Source: Hyaloperonospora brassicae
Taxonomy: Eukaryota > Oomycota > Peronosporomycetes > Peronosporales > Peronosporaceae
Length of the DNA stretch: 64,000 nt
Direction of reading: 5' to 3'
Assembly (NCBI GenBank): GCA_947650285.1
Contig: CANTFL010000530.1
Coordinates: 1-64,000, forward strand
Numbering within the stretch: position 1 is the stretch's first letter; each line of letters opens with the position of its first letter. A program made the position numbers and the translations under genes. Positions 21,542 through 31,410 of this stretch are shown in pieces. Below the pieces are notes generated by a model. That model was not told the origin of the DNA, made no database searches, and was given only the letters and a program-made list of their open reading frames with translations.

Positions 21542-24146
21542 GACTTACCGTGAGGTAAGTCTTTTCTCTACCACGATGGCCGCTTGTTGGGGCATCGTGA
21601 CACTCATACATGATGCGCAAACGCAAATCATGATGAGCGGGTACGACGACACGAGGCGTGTCGTCGGCAACAGCTGTATAGTACAGCAATCCGTTGCGTA
21701 TACTATACCGATCCGATGAGGATCGGTACAAAGCCGGTAAATCCCTCATGGATTTACTGGATGGATTCACCAGATGATCCATCAATCGCAGAAGATCCTT
21801 ATCTTCCGCGTATGCCTTTCGTACGTCGTCAAGTAAACTTGACGACGGGACACTGACTGACAGTGTCGCAACAGTGGGCTTATCCTCACTGTTGGATTGT
21901 GCGTCCGGCTCGAAATCGGGCCGGCGCGAGATTGCATCAGCGACGACGTTTAGTCGTCCTGGTTTATACTCCACGGAGAAGTTATACTCCACGAAGAAAG
22001 TCAGCCACCTCGCCATTCTTTGCGAGAGGTGTGGGCTGTTTACGGCCGTGCGTAATGACGCATGGTCCGTGTAGACAACAAACGGTCTATCTTTCAAGAG
22101 ATAGACGCGAAACTTAGCCAGTGCGTATTTCATGGCAAGGAGTTCTTTGTCATGCACTGGGTAATTACGCTCAGCTGCTTGCAGCTGACGCGACTGATAA
22201 CAGATGACGCGCTCCGCGCCATCTGCATCGAACTGCATTACCGCACAGCCGATTGCGAAATCGCTGGCGTCACAGACCACATGAAATGGTCTGTCCTGAT
22301 CTGCAATCGCCAAGATCGGCGATTGCATTAAGCTTTGCTTGATACCTTCAAAGGAACGCTGGCACTCAGCGTTCCATGACCACTTGACATTTTTCTTGAG
22401 CAGACAAGAAAGATGAACAGTCATCTCGGCGTAGTTGCGCGAGTACTTGTGCAAGTACGCCGCAAGACCAAGGAACTTTCTTAGTCCCTTGACATCGACT
22501 GGCACTGGCCAGTCGGTGATCGCCTTGATCTTTTCGGGATCAGGGCGTACGCCGTGTTTACCCACGATGCACCCAAGAAGTGGTATTTCGCTAGCCGCGA
22601 ATATACACTTCTTGAGGTTGGCGTACAACTTATACTTGCGCATAAGTTGAAGAACCTGACGAACGTGAGTTCTGTGAACTTCAACGTCCGTCTTTCCGTC
22701 CATAGCCCGGCTATGGACGAACACATCGTCGAAGTAACTCGGTGCGAAGTCTCGCACCGGTCTCAACAGATTTGTTACACATCTGTTGAATGTTTCAGGG
22801 GCATTGCTCAGCCCCTGTGGCATCACTAGCCACTCCCACAGCATCCCGCTGGGGGTACTCACTGCCGTGAACGGGACGTCCCGTTCACGCATCAGGATCT
22901 GATAGAATCCATCCATCAGATCCATGGACGAAAAGATGGTACTCTTTGACATACCATCTATGATTACGTCCTTCCTCGGTATCGGCGTCTGAGCCGGTAC
23001 CGTTGCAGCATTCAATTTGTTGAATGCGTGCACTATCCGCCACCCTCCTGTGGCCTTTCGCACACAGAAGGTCGGAGAGCTGTGAGGGGATGTTGATTCC
23101 CTCACATGGCCCGCTGCTAAGCGATCGGCAAAGAACTTGTCGATCGCTAGTACTTGTTCACGAGGCAGTGGCCACTGCTTCATGACACAGTACTTCGAGC
23201 CCGGTTTGAGCTCGATCTCGTGTCGAGTGCCTTTGTCCTTAGGCAACTCGCAAGGTACGGATTCAGGGAACACATCCCTGAATTCGATCAAATCCTTATA
23301 CAAAGGATTTGCCTGAAGTGACTCCCAGGATTGAGACGTGTATCGCTCAATCCGAGTCTTCTCATCGAGGACACTTTCGTCCATCGATGAGCTGCTGAGA
23401 ACCCGTTCGTTCTCAGCAAATACTGTTGCCGACCGAATGTCGGTCACATACTCATCCTCTGTGACGAGTATGCAGATCTGCTTGACTTTGCCACTACGTA
23501 GATCACGCAAGAACCGTTTCGGTTCTAGCGTTGGCAACTGAGTTATCTCCGAAGTTGACTTCGGAGGCACAATCAGATCAAGCGTATAAGCGCCTACGCT
23601 TGATCCGTCATTAACCAAGACGTTCAACGTCTCGGTTTCTTCCTGGGAACTTGCTTCCACAGGTTGCTGAAGGCCTAATCCCTCAGCAAGCGACTCTTGA
23701 GGAATTCCTTCCTCAAGTACGTGGGGACTTATTCCCTCGACGTCTTCCGACTGTGGCTGTGCAACCACAGTCAGGCACCGATCCTCTACGGTCGACTCTC
23801 CAGTCGACCTAGGATTTCCATGTTGCCCCTTGGGGGCAACAGATTTCTTTCTTCTAAGATGCTGCCCGCTAGGCATGCATCCATGTCCCGGTCCACTCGA
23901 CTTATTCGAGTGGTGGACCTTCGGCGCAGCCTGTACTTCTGTACAGCCGCCGGGAGCTTGCTCCACAGTGTAGTGATCAACTACACTGTGATCTTGTGCA
24001 GTCGTGCTAACGACCGTACCGCAAGTGAGGCCATCGCACTCACTCGCAGAACATCCACACGCTTGTGGACGCTCCAAGATGTTCATCAGATGGCCATCCG
24101 ATGAACAAGCGGCAGGCATCTTCACGGATCGATGCTGCCAGCTCAC
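21459..24146 (-). CDS. G1 reverse transcriptase, RNase H and integrase zinc module
   Basis: A long open frame (895 codons). After a linker rich in Ser, Cys and Gln come the RT motifs (KATGGWRIVHAFNKLNAATV, SSMDLMDGFYQI, MPQGLSNAPETFNR, YFDDVFVHS), then RNase H (VVCDASDFAIGCAV, HDKELLAMKYAL, YTDHASLRTA) and the integrase HH half (HHDLRLRIMYECHDAPTSGH). All catalytic acids named here are present. It is in the same frame as the protease piece upstream, separated only by a TAG at 24153-24155. It ends prematurely at 21459 after the frame break in the zinc finger. Confidence 0.93.
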   Translation of the reverse strand: MSWQHRSVKMPAACSSDGHLMNILERPQACGCSASECDGLTCGTVVSTTAQDHSVVDHYTVEQAPGGCTEVQAAPKVHHSNKSSGPGHGCMPSGQHLRRKKSVAPKGQHGNPRSTGESTVEDRCLTVVAQPQSEDVEGISPHVLEEGIPQESLAEGLGLQQPVEASSQEETETLNVLVNDGSSVGAYTLDLIVPPKSTSEITQLPTLEPKRFLRDLRSGKVKQICILVTEDEYVTDIRSATVFAENERVLSSSSMDESVLDEKTRIERYTSQSWESLQANPLYKDLIEFRDVFPESVPCELPKDKGTRHEIELKPGSKYCVMKQWPLPREQVLAIDKFFADRLAAGHVRESTSPHSSPTFCVRKATGGWRIVHAFNKLNAATVPAQTPIPRKDVIIDGMSKSTIFSSMDLMDGFYQILMRERDVPFTAVSTPSGMLWEWLVMPQGLSNAPETFNRCVTNLLRPVRDFAPSYFDDVFVHSRAMDGKTDVEVHRTHVRQVLQLMRKYKLYANLKKCIFAASEIPLLGCIVGKHGVRPDPEKIKAITDWPVPVDVKGLRKFLGLAAYLHKYSRNYAEMTVHLSCLLKKNVKWSWNAECQRSFEGIKQSLMQSPILAIADQDRPFHVVCDASDFAIGCAVMQFDADGAERVICYQSRQLQAAERNYPVHDKELLAMKYALAKFRVYLLKDRPFVVYTDHASLRTAVNSPHLSQRMARWLTFFVEYNFSVEYKPGRLNVVADAISRRPDFEPDAQSNSEDKPTVATLSVSVPSSSLLDDVRKAYAEDKDLLRLMDHLVNPSSKSMRDLPALYRSSSDRYSIRNGLLYYTAVADDTPRVVVPAHHDLRLRIMYECHDAPTSGHRGREKTYLTVSRDFYWPRQYQFVRKYIRCLRGFSTGEA

Positions 24147-24152
24147 CCTTGG

Positions 24153-24524
24153 CTAGTACTTTCTGAGCCAAGGTAATACCAGGATGACATCAAATTTGTC
24201 ATCCAGATCTAGTACGATGAAGTCATCATCGTACTGTTCGCCCTCCAACGTGTAGTGGATTCCTACTACACGTTTCCCAACGGTTATCAATGCGCCTGTT
24301 GCAAGGCGCACCGTCATCCTCGTGAGGGGAATGTCGCGCTCAACGAACTTGAGCCTTCGACCCTCTAGTGACTGGCGTCGAACAAAGTTGTTCGACGCCC
24401 CACAGTCTACTAGGGCACGAAGCGACAAATCATTTGTCGCTTCCAACTTCAAGGTGATGAGCGAAACGTCATCACCAGGTGCAGAGATACACAATGATTG
24501 TGTATCTGGAGCAACTTTCGTCAA
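24153..24524 (-). CDS. G1 aspartic protease region of pol
   Basis: Encodes a retropepsin-like domain with ALVDCGASNNFVRR (catalytic Asp in D-C/S-G, usually DSGA), a flap-like RLATGALITV segment and DVILVLPWL near the end. It lies in the -1 frame relative to gag and is open upstream across the gag stop to the slippery site, as expected for a Gag-Pol fusion. An in-frame TAG after LPWLRKY interrupts it just before the RT frame. The Cys in the active-site triplet is unusual but found in related gypsy proteases. Confidence 0.85.
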   Translation of the reverse strand: MTKVAPDTQSLCISAPGDDVSLITLKLEATNDLSLRALVDCGASNNFVRRQSLEGRRLKFVERDIPLTRMTVRLATGALITVGKRVVGIHYTLEGEQYDDDFIVLDLDDKFDVILVLPWLRKY

Positions 24525-24556
24525 GAGATTTGCAAATTCTCTTGAGGTTGCTGGAT

Positions 24557-24596
24557 CAGTAGGGCGCTCCGCCCCTACTGACCCCGACCATTTTTT
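24557..24596 (-). promoter_or_regulatory. Predicted -1 ribosomal frameshift site, G1 gag-pol
   Basis: On the minus strand, gag-frame codons TCA AAA AAT contain the slippery heptamer A AAA AAT (24590-24596). After a 9-nt spacer comes a hairpin (24557-24580) with arms CAGTAGGG and CCCTACTG, whose first bases include the gag stop TAG. Slipping back one base opens the pol frame. Family G2 has the same arrangement with a different heptamer (61117-61156). Confidence 0.78.
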
Positions 24597-25729
24597 GATG
24601 GTCCGTCTCGCTGTTGCGGCTTCGCAACAGCGCTGGACCCACGCCCATTGCCCTTCTTGGCGAATGGTCGTCCATTTCGCTCAGTACTGTTTGGTACTGG
24701 GCGTGGAGCACTACACTCGTATGCGTAGTGCCCTAACTTCTGACAGCGATTGCACCTCTGCAATCGCTTGTTGTTTGAAGAGCGAGGTCTCTCGCTCTCA
24801 ACATAGCAGAGGTCCATTGGTTCTGGACCTCCGATCTCTTGTCGTCTCGGTGGACGATAAGAGTTTGAGCTAGCATGAGCCTGTCTCATGCTAAAGTCTT
24901 CCTGTTCCGCGGCTGATATCGCTTCTTCCAGCGTATTCAGCTCAAGGCGGAACAGGTGGCTCCTGACGGGCCCTTCTGCGAGCCCTTGCATGAACACCGT
25001 AATCAACGTGTGTTCATGTACTGGGTTAGCAGTTATACTACTCGCAAGGAGTCGTATATGTTGTGCGTAAGCGTGCACATCACGCTTACCCTGCTTGAGT
25101 TTCAGGAGCTCTGAACGAGCCCTGAACTCAGCCCGTGGCGGCTCAAACGTTTGTCTGAGCCGGGACTTGAAGTCATCTAGCGACCTAAACACGTTTGGGT
25201 CGCTACTCTCGAGTCCCAGGGACCAAGTTTTTGCACGCCCTGCCAAGTGGGTCTGAGCAAATGTGAGTTTCATTTGCTCATCTTCGACGCGACGAGCCCT
25301 TAGGGCTCTGTCGAGTTCGACAAACCATAGTAACAGGGAGTCCTCCGGGACTCCACTGTACTTGGAGATGTCAACTTTCATGACTTCGGGACGACGCGCA
25401 TGCGCCGTCCCGCCCACAGCAGCATGGAATTGCTGCTGTCTCAACAGCTCCGTCTGTTGAGCACCGAGTTCTCTCAACTGCTCGGCCTGTTGAGAGCCTT
25501 GCTGGTGAAGCAAGGCTACTTTCTCCTTCTCGAGAGCAAGTTCATTCTGAATGAACTTGGCAATAGCGGCATGTTGTTGGTCTCTGTCTAGAGACTCCAA
25601 CATGGCGCTAACGACGAGTTCGCCTACGGTAGAACTCATTCGTTCTACCGCACCCCATTCGATGTCACTCAAATGGGTAAACCCTTCACGCGTGGCGTGA
25701 AAGGTGTCTTCTTCATCCAACATGAACAT
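24575..25729 (-). CDS. gag: G1 Gag (384 aa)
   Basis: Intact from ATG to TAG. It contains a Gln/Leu coiled-coil stretch (about residues 55-100), a gypsy-type capsid (retrotrans_gag) region (about 115-265; LLLWFVELDRALRA, HLAGRAKTWS, LKQGKRDVHAYAQHIR) and a CCHC zinc knuckle (CNRCQKLGHYAYEC, about 328-341). Gag packages the RNA into particles. The start codon lies in a 12-bp-stem hairpin (25713-25738). It precedes pol in a -1 frame and is the only fully intact sense-strand gene of the element. Confidence 0.93.
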   Translation of the reverse strand: MFMLDEEDTFHATREGFTHLSDIEWGAVERMSSTVGELVVSAMLESLDRDQQHAAIAKFIQNELALEKEKVALLHQQGSQQAEQLRELGAQQTELLRQQQFHAAVGGTAHARRPEVMKVDISKYSGVPEDSLLLWFVELDRALRARRVEDEQMKLTFAQTHLAGRAKTWSLGLESSDPNVFRSLDDFKSRLRQTFEPPRAEFRARSELLKLKQGKRDVHAYAQHIRLLASSITANPVHEHTLITVFMQGLAEGPVRSHLFRLELNTLEEAISAAEQEDFSMRQAHASSNSYRPPRRQEIGGPEPMDLCYVESERPRSSNNKRLQRCNRCQKLGHYAYECSAPRPVPNSTERNGRPFAKKGNGRGSSAVAKPQQRDGPSKNGRGQ

Positions 25730-25738
25730 GTTGGATGA
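25713..25738 (-). other. Start-codon hairpin of G1 gag
   Basis: 12-bp arms around a 2-nt loop. The gag ATG (25727-25729) falls at the top of the 5' arm, so initiation would need the structure to open. Confidence 0.85.
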
Positions 25739-25753
25739 TGTGGTCCTTGAAAG

Positions 25754-25771
25754 GACTACAAAGTGCTACCA
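25754..25771 (-). other. G1 primer-binding site
   Basis: Two bases after the 5' LTR the sense strand reads TGGTAGCACTTTGTAGTC, complementary to a tRNA 3' end of the form ...AGTGCTACCA. It is not the common TGGTATCAGAGC initiator-Met site. G2 has TGGTAGCACTCGTAGTC in the same place, also after a 2-nt gap. The tRNA species is not determined. Confidence 0.75.
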
Positions 25772-25773
25772 GG

Positions 25774-26164
25774 TGTAACGGGGCACACCCTTGCGTAACT
25801 TAACGCAAGGGTTTTGGGTGCCCCGACGGACGTACACGTGGCAAGCGAGGAAGCGTAGGTAGGGTAAAAGTAGAACTGTTATATTAATATAATTAAGTCT
25901 TTAAACTACTGTCTCTCTGTTTGACTTAGTTTAACTATACTAATATAACTGGATGTATGGTGACGTCTCGTCACCACTCATTGCGCGCGTCTTGCGGCGA
26001 TTGGTGGGTTGATATCATCACGATATCAACCAATGAACAGACCCTTTGGTCGACCCTTCAATATCACCACTTTGGTGATATTGTTTAAAGAATATCCATC
26101 TTTATATTCTTTATTGTCACTTTCCTTAAAGTGACAATTTCATGTAACGGGCTGCCCCGTTACA
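25774..26164 (-). repeat. G1 5' LTR
   Basis: 391 bp, one difference from the 3' LTR by my reading. In the sense direction it starts TGTAACGGGGCAGCCCG. It is followed on the right by the TSD copy cgaca (26165-26169). Confidence 0.97.
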
Positions 26165-28324
26165 CGACACGAAGCGCGATAAAGCGCTTGTTTGATTGCA
26201 GCAGTACAACAGACGCCTACGACGACACGGGATCATCAAAATAAGCATACAAAGTACCAGTGGTCATTGTTCTGTTGTGTAACGAAGAGGCAATAAACCT
26301 TTTCGGCCTGCGAGAAATTGGCCAAGCTGTCGCACGCTATAGCGCTACTTTGAGTGAAGGAGGGTGTGTAACCCACAATGTCTGGTTTGCTTGTACAGTA
26401 CATGCCTAATGGCCTTGGTGAGTCTGTCGGTGGACGAGAGAACCTTAAAGTTATAACTTCTGCGTGGACGGCTTCCCCAAACCTTAAGCACGCGACCAGG
26501 CTCCGGGGTCACCAAAGGCAGTCAAGAGTCATCTTTCGAGCGAGCGATCATCTTTCGAGCGAGCGATCATCTTAATGAGATGAGCGAGCATACACCTCCA
26601 TCTAGAAGCGTCTCTGGCACATGTTGAGCAAGGATGTACCACGAGCCTGATGATTCCACGAAATCGAATAACGCTTCTGCATGCGGACGTCACGAACGAA
26701 GGCAGGCAGCTTTATCTGGAAACAGGCATGCGAAAACTTTATGCGAAAGCAAGCTGGAACACCGGCAGACTGAGACGAAGATAAGATAAGCACGTCTGCT
26801 ACTGTACCAAGACATACTGACCAGACAACCTCATGAACCGTCATGAAGCAACGCCTCGTCCGACCGCCGGACTCACGCGATACATCGGTGTTGCTATGCA
26901 GTCTTAGTATGAGCCTAACATTTTGCAGTCATTCTAGGTTCAGTAAACCCGCCAGCCTTTGTCGACAGTCGCGTCTTGCAGTACGTATTCCGCCTGTCCA
27001 CAATCTCAGTGGACGAGCAATGTACAGAGTGAGTAGCAAGGAGACAAATTCAGAGAGAAAAAACAGATATTATATTTACGCAGTATTACTAAGTGCAAGA
27101 ACGCTGATATGTTCTGAGCCAGGATATGAGCGTTGGTGTGCCCAGTGGCTGATCGTTACTGGTCCCCTTAAAGAAAGGTAGTCCTCCAGGTTTCTGAACG
27201 AGCAACTTGATGCAGGCATAGCAAGTTGCTCCACGGATTGCTTATCGGCAGCGCGATGTTCTCTGATTGCGACCGCTCGGAGCTGCCGGATTCACGCCTT
27301 CCAAATTATCCTAATGCGGCAATTGCCATAGTGAGTCGTCCCTCGGAATATTAACGCATTTCTGTCTATTTAGAGTCGGGTAAGGCATTTTGTATTGATG
27401 ATGTGCCATATCCGCATCCTGTCGCTCCCTGCCAAGGTACTATCATCTTGGAACCTGTATTTACACTGCTTTTCGGTGCTGGGGTATACTTTTTACCGTC
27501 CGGCTGGAGCGTGCCGGCATGAAGTACTCTATTCGCTGCCGTGTCGCGTATTCACCCGTTCAGTGGCTCACCACTTTGTCCCAGAGGGTATGTGCACAGG
27601 GGTAGTCCCATAATAGGTGCCAAATGGTCTCTTTAGTTTCACGCATTATGATGTTTGCTGAAAACAATTATGTTACTCTCTCCGTGTGTGACACAGGCTT
27701 AGCTGCCCAGTAGCAACTCCTACCCTGTAAAGAATTAAAATGGGGTGAACTTGTTGTTGTGATCCCAGAGCTGAGCGGGTATTAGCCGTAATTCTACCTT
27801 CTGCCAAGTATCCTGAGATGCCTTGCGTATAAGACGATCCACATACTGCTGGATAGGTTTCACCAGGACCCTTTTGGTGAATTTAAAGACGTGACGCCCA
27901 ATCGCCTTTGATAATTAATACGTCGCCGTGCTTCCCGGGGCTCTTTACGGAAGCGATGCAACCGCGGTTTAGCAGCAAATACTATACCAGCATTATGAAT
28001 ACATGCGTTGACCTGCCGAGCTGACTGCTGCAGAGGAGTTTTAAGCGCAGAAATTGAACCGGTAAACTACCAATACATCCCGTAAGCCCCTTGTTTCACA
28101 CACGCTTTTCTGGCATGCGCTCTTATCCACTGTTACAGACCCTAAATTGTGAAGTCCTCGAGGAGTGTTCAATGAAAGGAATACCGAAAAGGCAAGTCCT
28201 CGCGCAATCGTATCGGCAGATCGTCGGTCATCACTCCCCCATCGGTTTATCCGGCATGAAACGGGTCACGCTCTTACCAGGTGAATGGTAAGACCTGATG
28301 TTGACTGAACAAAACGCTGCGTGC
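26165..28324. other. No supported gene
   Basis: Short frames without domains. A 20-bp unit (ATCTTTCGAGCGAGCGATC) occurs twice in tandem at about 26528-26571. No LTR, TIR or RNA gene recognised. Confidence 0.4.
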
Positions 28325-28646
28325 TCCCGAAATCACGTACACGTGGCAGGGAAGCGCAACCGAAGCAAACAGAACCCGAAAGCTTTGTCTGAGGGAAAAT
28401 AGAATTGTATATAATGAAGTTTTGCTCCTTTAATATACCATCCTTGTCTTCATCCAACTAGATTAAACTACAATCTCCGGTGTGGATTTCTTGCTCACCA
28501 TTTATTGCGCGCGTCCAGTAACGATTGGTCAATGTTTAGTTGATGTACTGTGTACATCAACCAAGAAGTGGAGCAACCACGAATATTACCTTCGGGGTAA
28601 TATTACCTCTCTTTGAGTAATATTGATTAAACATTATCTAAAATAG
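28325..28646 (-). repeat. Diverged G1-type LTR relic
   Basis: Landmarks in the order of the G1 LTR: GTACACGTGGCA, TTATTGCGCGCGTCC..CGATTGG, a GTTGATGTAC/GTACATCAAC hairpin, and AATATTACC/GGTAATATT at 28582-28604 in place of the CAATATCACC/GGTGATATTG hairpin. Its end is cut where the G3-like copy begins. Confidence 0.6.
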
Positions 28647-30120
28647 CCCCTGGAAAATGGTCTAGACAGGCGAAAGAAATTGGCAATATCAATAATGAGA
28701 AGGCCGCTATGATATTCGATTTCGGTGCTGAATTTCGATCATGCACACCACCTTTGCTTGTAAGGTAGGGTGCATGATCGACGAAAGCCGAGCTCAAGAA
28801 TGTGTTGGTATAGGCGAAAAAGCATTCATGACGGTCGGGCGCACAAATGTCACGATTACATCGGACGGTTCACTAGTATCTTATTCGACCCATAGGTCGG
28901 GGATCAAGTGGTTCAAGAGTATATATATCAGGAAAAGACATAATGGTCCCGGCGGGTTTGAGCATGGATGTAGCGGACGGAACGCTACGTCTACCCGATG
29001 AAGTACGCGTTGGTCTAGCGAGGCATAAGACACTCTATAGATCTAAAATTTAAGCGATTAACCTGAATGATCAACACGTTTTGTATCAGTCGGCAAACCA
29101 ACAGAAGTGAGGGTAAGTGTCGCTCCACCAATAGCTAAACTTGTGGGTAAGACGAGACGTTAAGTTACCAACTGTGACTAACGGGCTAGATAGGATTGAC
29201 TACCTACAGCTCACCAACGTATGCGATCGCGAGACCATATTGTGCTAGGGAACCCCGCTGGGATTGGGGATGGTAGCGGACATGATACCACGATCGCAGG
29301 GGTACGTGTCTGTAGGGTCGCGACGTTATAAAGAATGGCAGGCATTAGCATTTGAGGCCACAATCGATCAAGAAGAAATCTCATCCGGAGCGTATGAAGG
29401 ACCATTGGTTGATCAGCGATCATATCCTACGCCGAGAAAGATTTTAAAACGCCAAGAGGTGAATACAGAAGAAGAGGCGAAAGACTGCATGATTGACGAG
29501 TTATAATTTGATCAAAATGTGATTGACGAGGATATGATGCAAGATGTGGAAAAATAGGGAAGTGGTCGCGGCACGAAAAACGACCCGCTATCGATAAAGG
29601 TACTTGTATTGGATCATACCAATGACAAGAAGTTAGATAATGAGCGTATGCGAGCCAGGTCAAAGGAATATAGCAGAGGGGTGACGCCGATGGTGACAGG
29701 TAATACCAATTGCAAGGAATCTGATTTTGGGCAACGACGTTCCATCCATTGACCAAAGGCGATCCCTACTATGGACGATGATGGACTAGAAAAGTCCAGA
29801 ATCATTCTGACAAGATCGCGAGGGACGAAAACAGCGGCGTGTGCAGCACCGAGAAGATGTACATCTACCAACAAAAGCCTCCTCGTCGATCCCTCCAATT
29901 CATGGGTATACGGAGGGCGATCATTCGCAAAATCGGCATTAGAATTCAAGACTTAAAGTGAGGATGGTCGATGGTAAAGCCATCTAGCGATGGGTCAGCG
30001 ATTTGCTGGAAGGAAGGTCCAGATGTCAGACAGACGGGAGTGCGATCGGAGATTGTGAGTCACAGGAAAAGCCCGATCAACTAGTGAAACGGGAAGACGT
30101 CGTGGGGATCGGGGAGTAAA
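28647..30120 (+). pseudogene. G3 copy 1: protease-region remnant
   Basis: The segment around 28770-29000 reads RAQECVGIGEKAFMTVGRTN..ITSDGSLV, which matches the protease-to-RT linker of G3 copy 2 (near 51860-51720, RKQECVGIGENAYITEERT). Downstream to 30120 the frame is shredded by stops. The gag part and 5' LTR of this copy are absent. Confidence 0.5.
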
Positions 30121-30299
30121 GGAAGGATGCAGAACCTTCCTTCATGGTAACGCATCGTAACGAAAGTGGAGAGATGTACGCCGAAGTTGTCGATCAGGAC
30201 TTGGTGATCTTACCAGAAGTGATTTCGCCTGGGGCCGAGTAATCTCTCGAGTAATATTAAGTGGGCAATCCAGGGGAGCCGCTGTCGAATGATCAATAG

Positions 30300-31410
30300 A
30301 AGTTACGGCAGTTGATGTACGCGAACAGCCATCTACTAATGGGTAAAGGTAATGTCTTGCCTCCTGCGGCCAGTGGAGTAGTCTGTGATATCGATGTTGA
30401 ATATGATAATCCGATCGCGCAAAGGGTACGACCAGTAGCACCCAAGTTTCGGGAGAAGCTAGCCGATATGATTGAGGGATTGTTGACGGTGCAGGTAATT
30501 CGCCCCTCTACTTCTCCGTGGGCACCTCTAATCGTGGTGATTATATAGAAGAATGGAGAAGACATTTAGAATGTGTATCGACTATCGACAAGAGAATCCG
30601 TTGACATGACGTATAATGTATCCCATGCCTTTGATCAGCGACTTACTGCAAGATATGAATAAGGCCATGTAGTGATGTTTGTTGGAAATGGCAAGTGGGT
30701 TTTGGGTAGTGGAGATGACGGAGTGAGCAAAAAAGATTTACGCGTTTATCACACTATCAGGCCTGCGTTTATTACACCATCAGGCTTGCTTGAATGAATA
30801 AGGATGCCTTAGGCCTGAAAATGCGCCCGCAGATATACTAACGCGTGATCGACAATGCGTTAAATGAGTATCTGAAGGTTGGTACACGTCCAAATACGAT
30901 CGCCTCGGGATCATTAGATCTTATAGATGTGTTTACCATAGGTGAAACAGATTCTGATATGATCGCGTAGGTTCTTTGTCCAAAGATATATATAGACGAT
31001 ATACTGATACCGGCCAAGACGTAGAAATCTCTCCTACGTAAAGTGGAACGATTGCTGGCAGTATGCAATCGAGGATTTCTTATATTAGTCTGACTACGAG
31101 ATTCTGGGGACGACGCAAGGTAGACTACTTGGGTCATCAAGCATCTCTGGCTGGATTGGAGGCGAACCCAAAGGATCTAGAATATTTGGTAAGTATACGA
31201 TTTTCTCGTTTGCTACGATCAATTCGATCGTATTTGGGGAGTCTTAACTACTGCAGTCGATTAATCGAGGACTTTACGGTGTACGCCTCAGTCCTGTACG
31301 AAATACGAGAAGCTGAGTGTATACGAGATCCGACGGACGTGCGACGACCTAAGGGCAGTGGATGTTGCTGGGCGAGACAGAATCGGCCACATTGGCTATA
31401 AGGGCGGTCG
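30300..31410 (+). pseudogene. G3 copy 1: reverse transcriptase, broken
   Basis: Pieces include VRPVAPKFREKLADMIEGLL and RPSTSPWAPLIVVI (30429-30548), the active-site block YIDDILIPAKT (about 30988-31020, intact) and the thumb/connection VDYLGHQASLAGLEANPKDL (31114-31290). They match 50460-49608 on the opposite strand. Several stops and frameshifts make it inactive. Confidence 0.75.

Larger units (their letters stand above)
18600..25740. repeat. Dense train of short hairpins through the G1 interior
   Basis: Perfect short inverted repeats occur about every 30-40 bp. Examples (stem/loop): 18755-18780 (11/4), 18874-18895 (10/2), 19016-19044 (13/3), 19049-19070 (9/4), 19211-19232 (9/4), 19258-19280 (9/5), 19377-19405 (10/9), 19538-19559 (9/4), 21103-21130 (10/8), 21147-21170 (9/6), 21301-21323 (10/3), 21338-21361 (10/4), 21364-21386 (10/3), 25495-25517 (9/5), 25537-25559 (10/3), 25713-25738 (12/2). 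I counted 26 between 18686 and 19660. Sequences of the arms differ from hairpin to hairpin, so this is a structural array, not a sequence repeat. It covers gag, pol and the antisense ORF. Confidence 0.9.
18178..26164 (-). mobile_element. G1: full-length Ty3/gypsy chromovirus
   Basis: This is a complete 7,987-bp LTR retrotransposon transcribed leftward. Order on the minus strand: 5' LTR (25774-26164), primer site, gag, -1 frameshift site, protease, RT, RNase H, integrase, chromodomain, polypurine tract, 3' LTR (18178-18568). A perfect TSD, cgaca, lies at 18173-18177 and 26165-26169. The LTRs differ at one position by my reading, so the insertion is very recent. pol nevertheless has one in-frame stop and two frame breaks. 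The 3' third also carries a 535-aa ORF on the opposite strand. The interior is packed with short hairpins. Confidence 0.96.

Noticed and set aside
22435..22829. Plus-strand frames opposite G1 pol
   Set aside because: They lie opposite well-supported RT sequence and have no features of their own; unlike 18701-20308 they are short.
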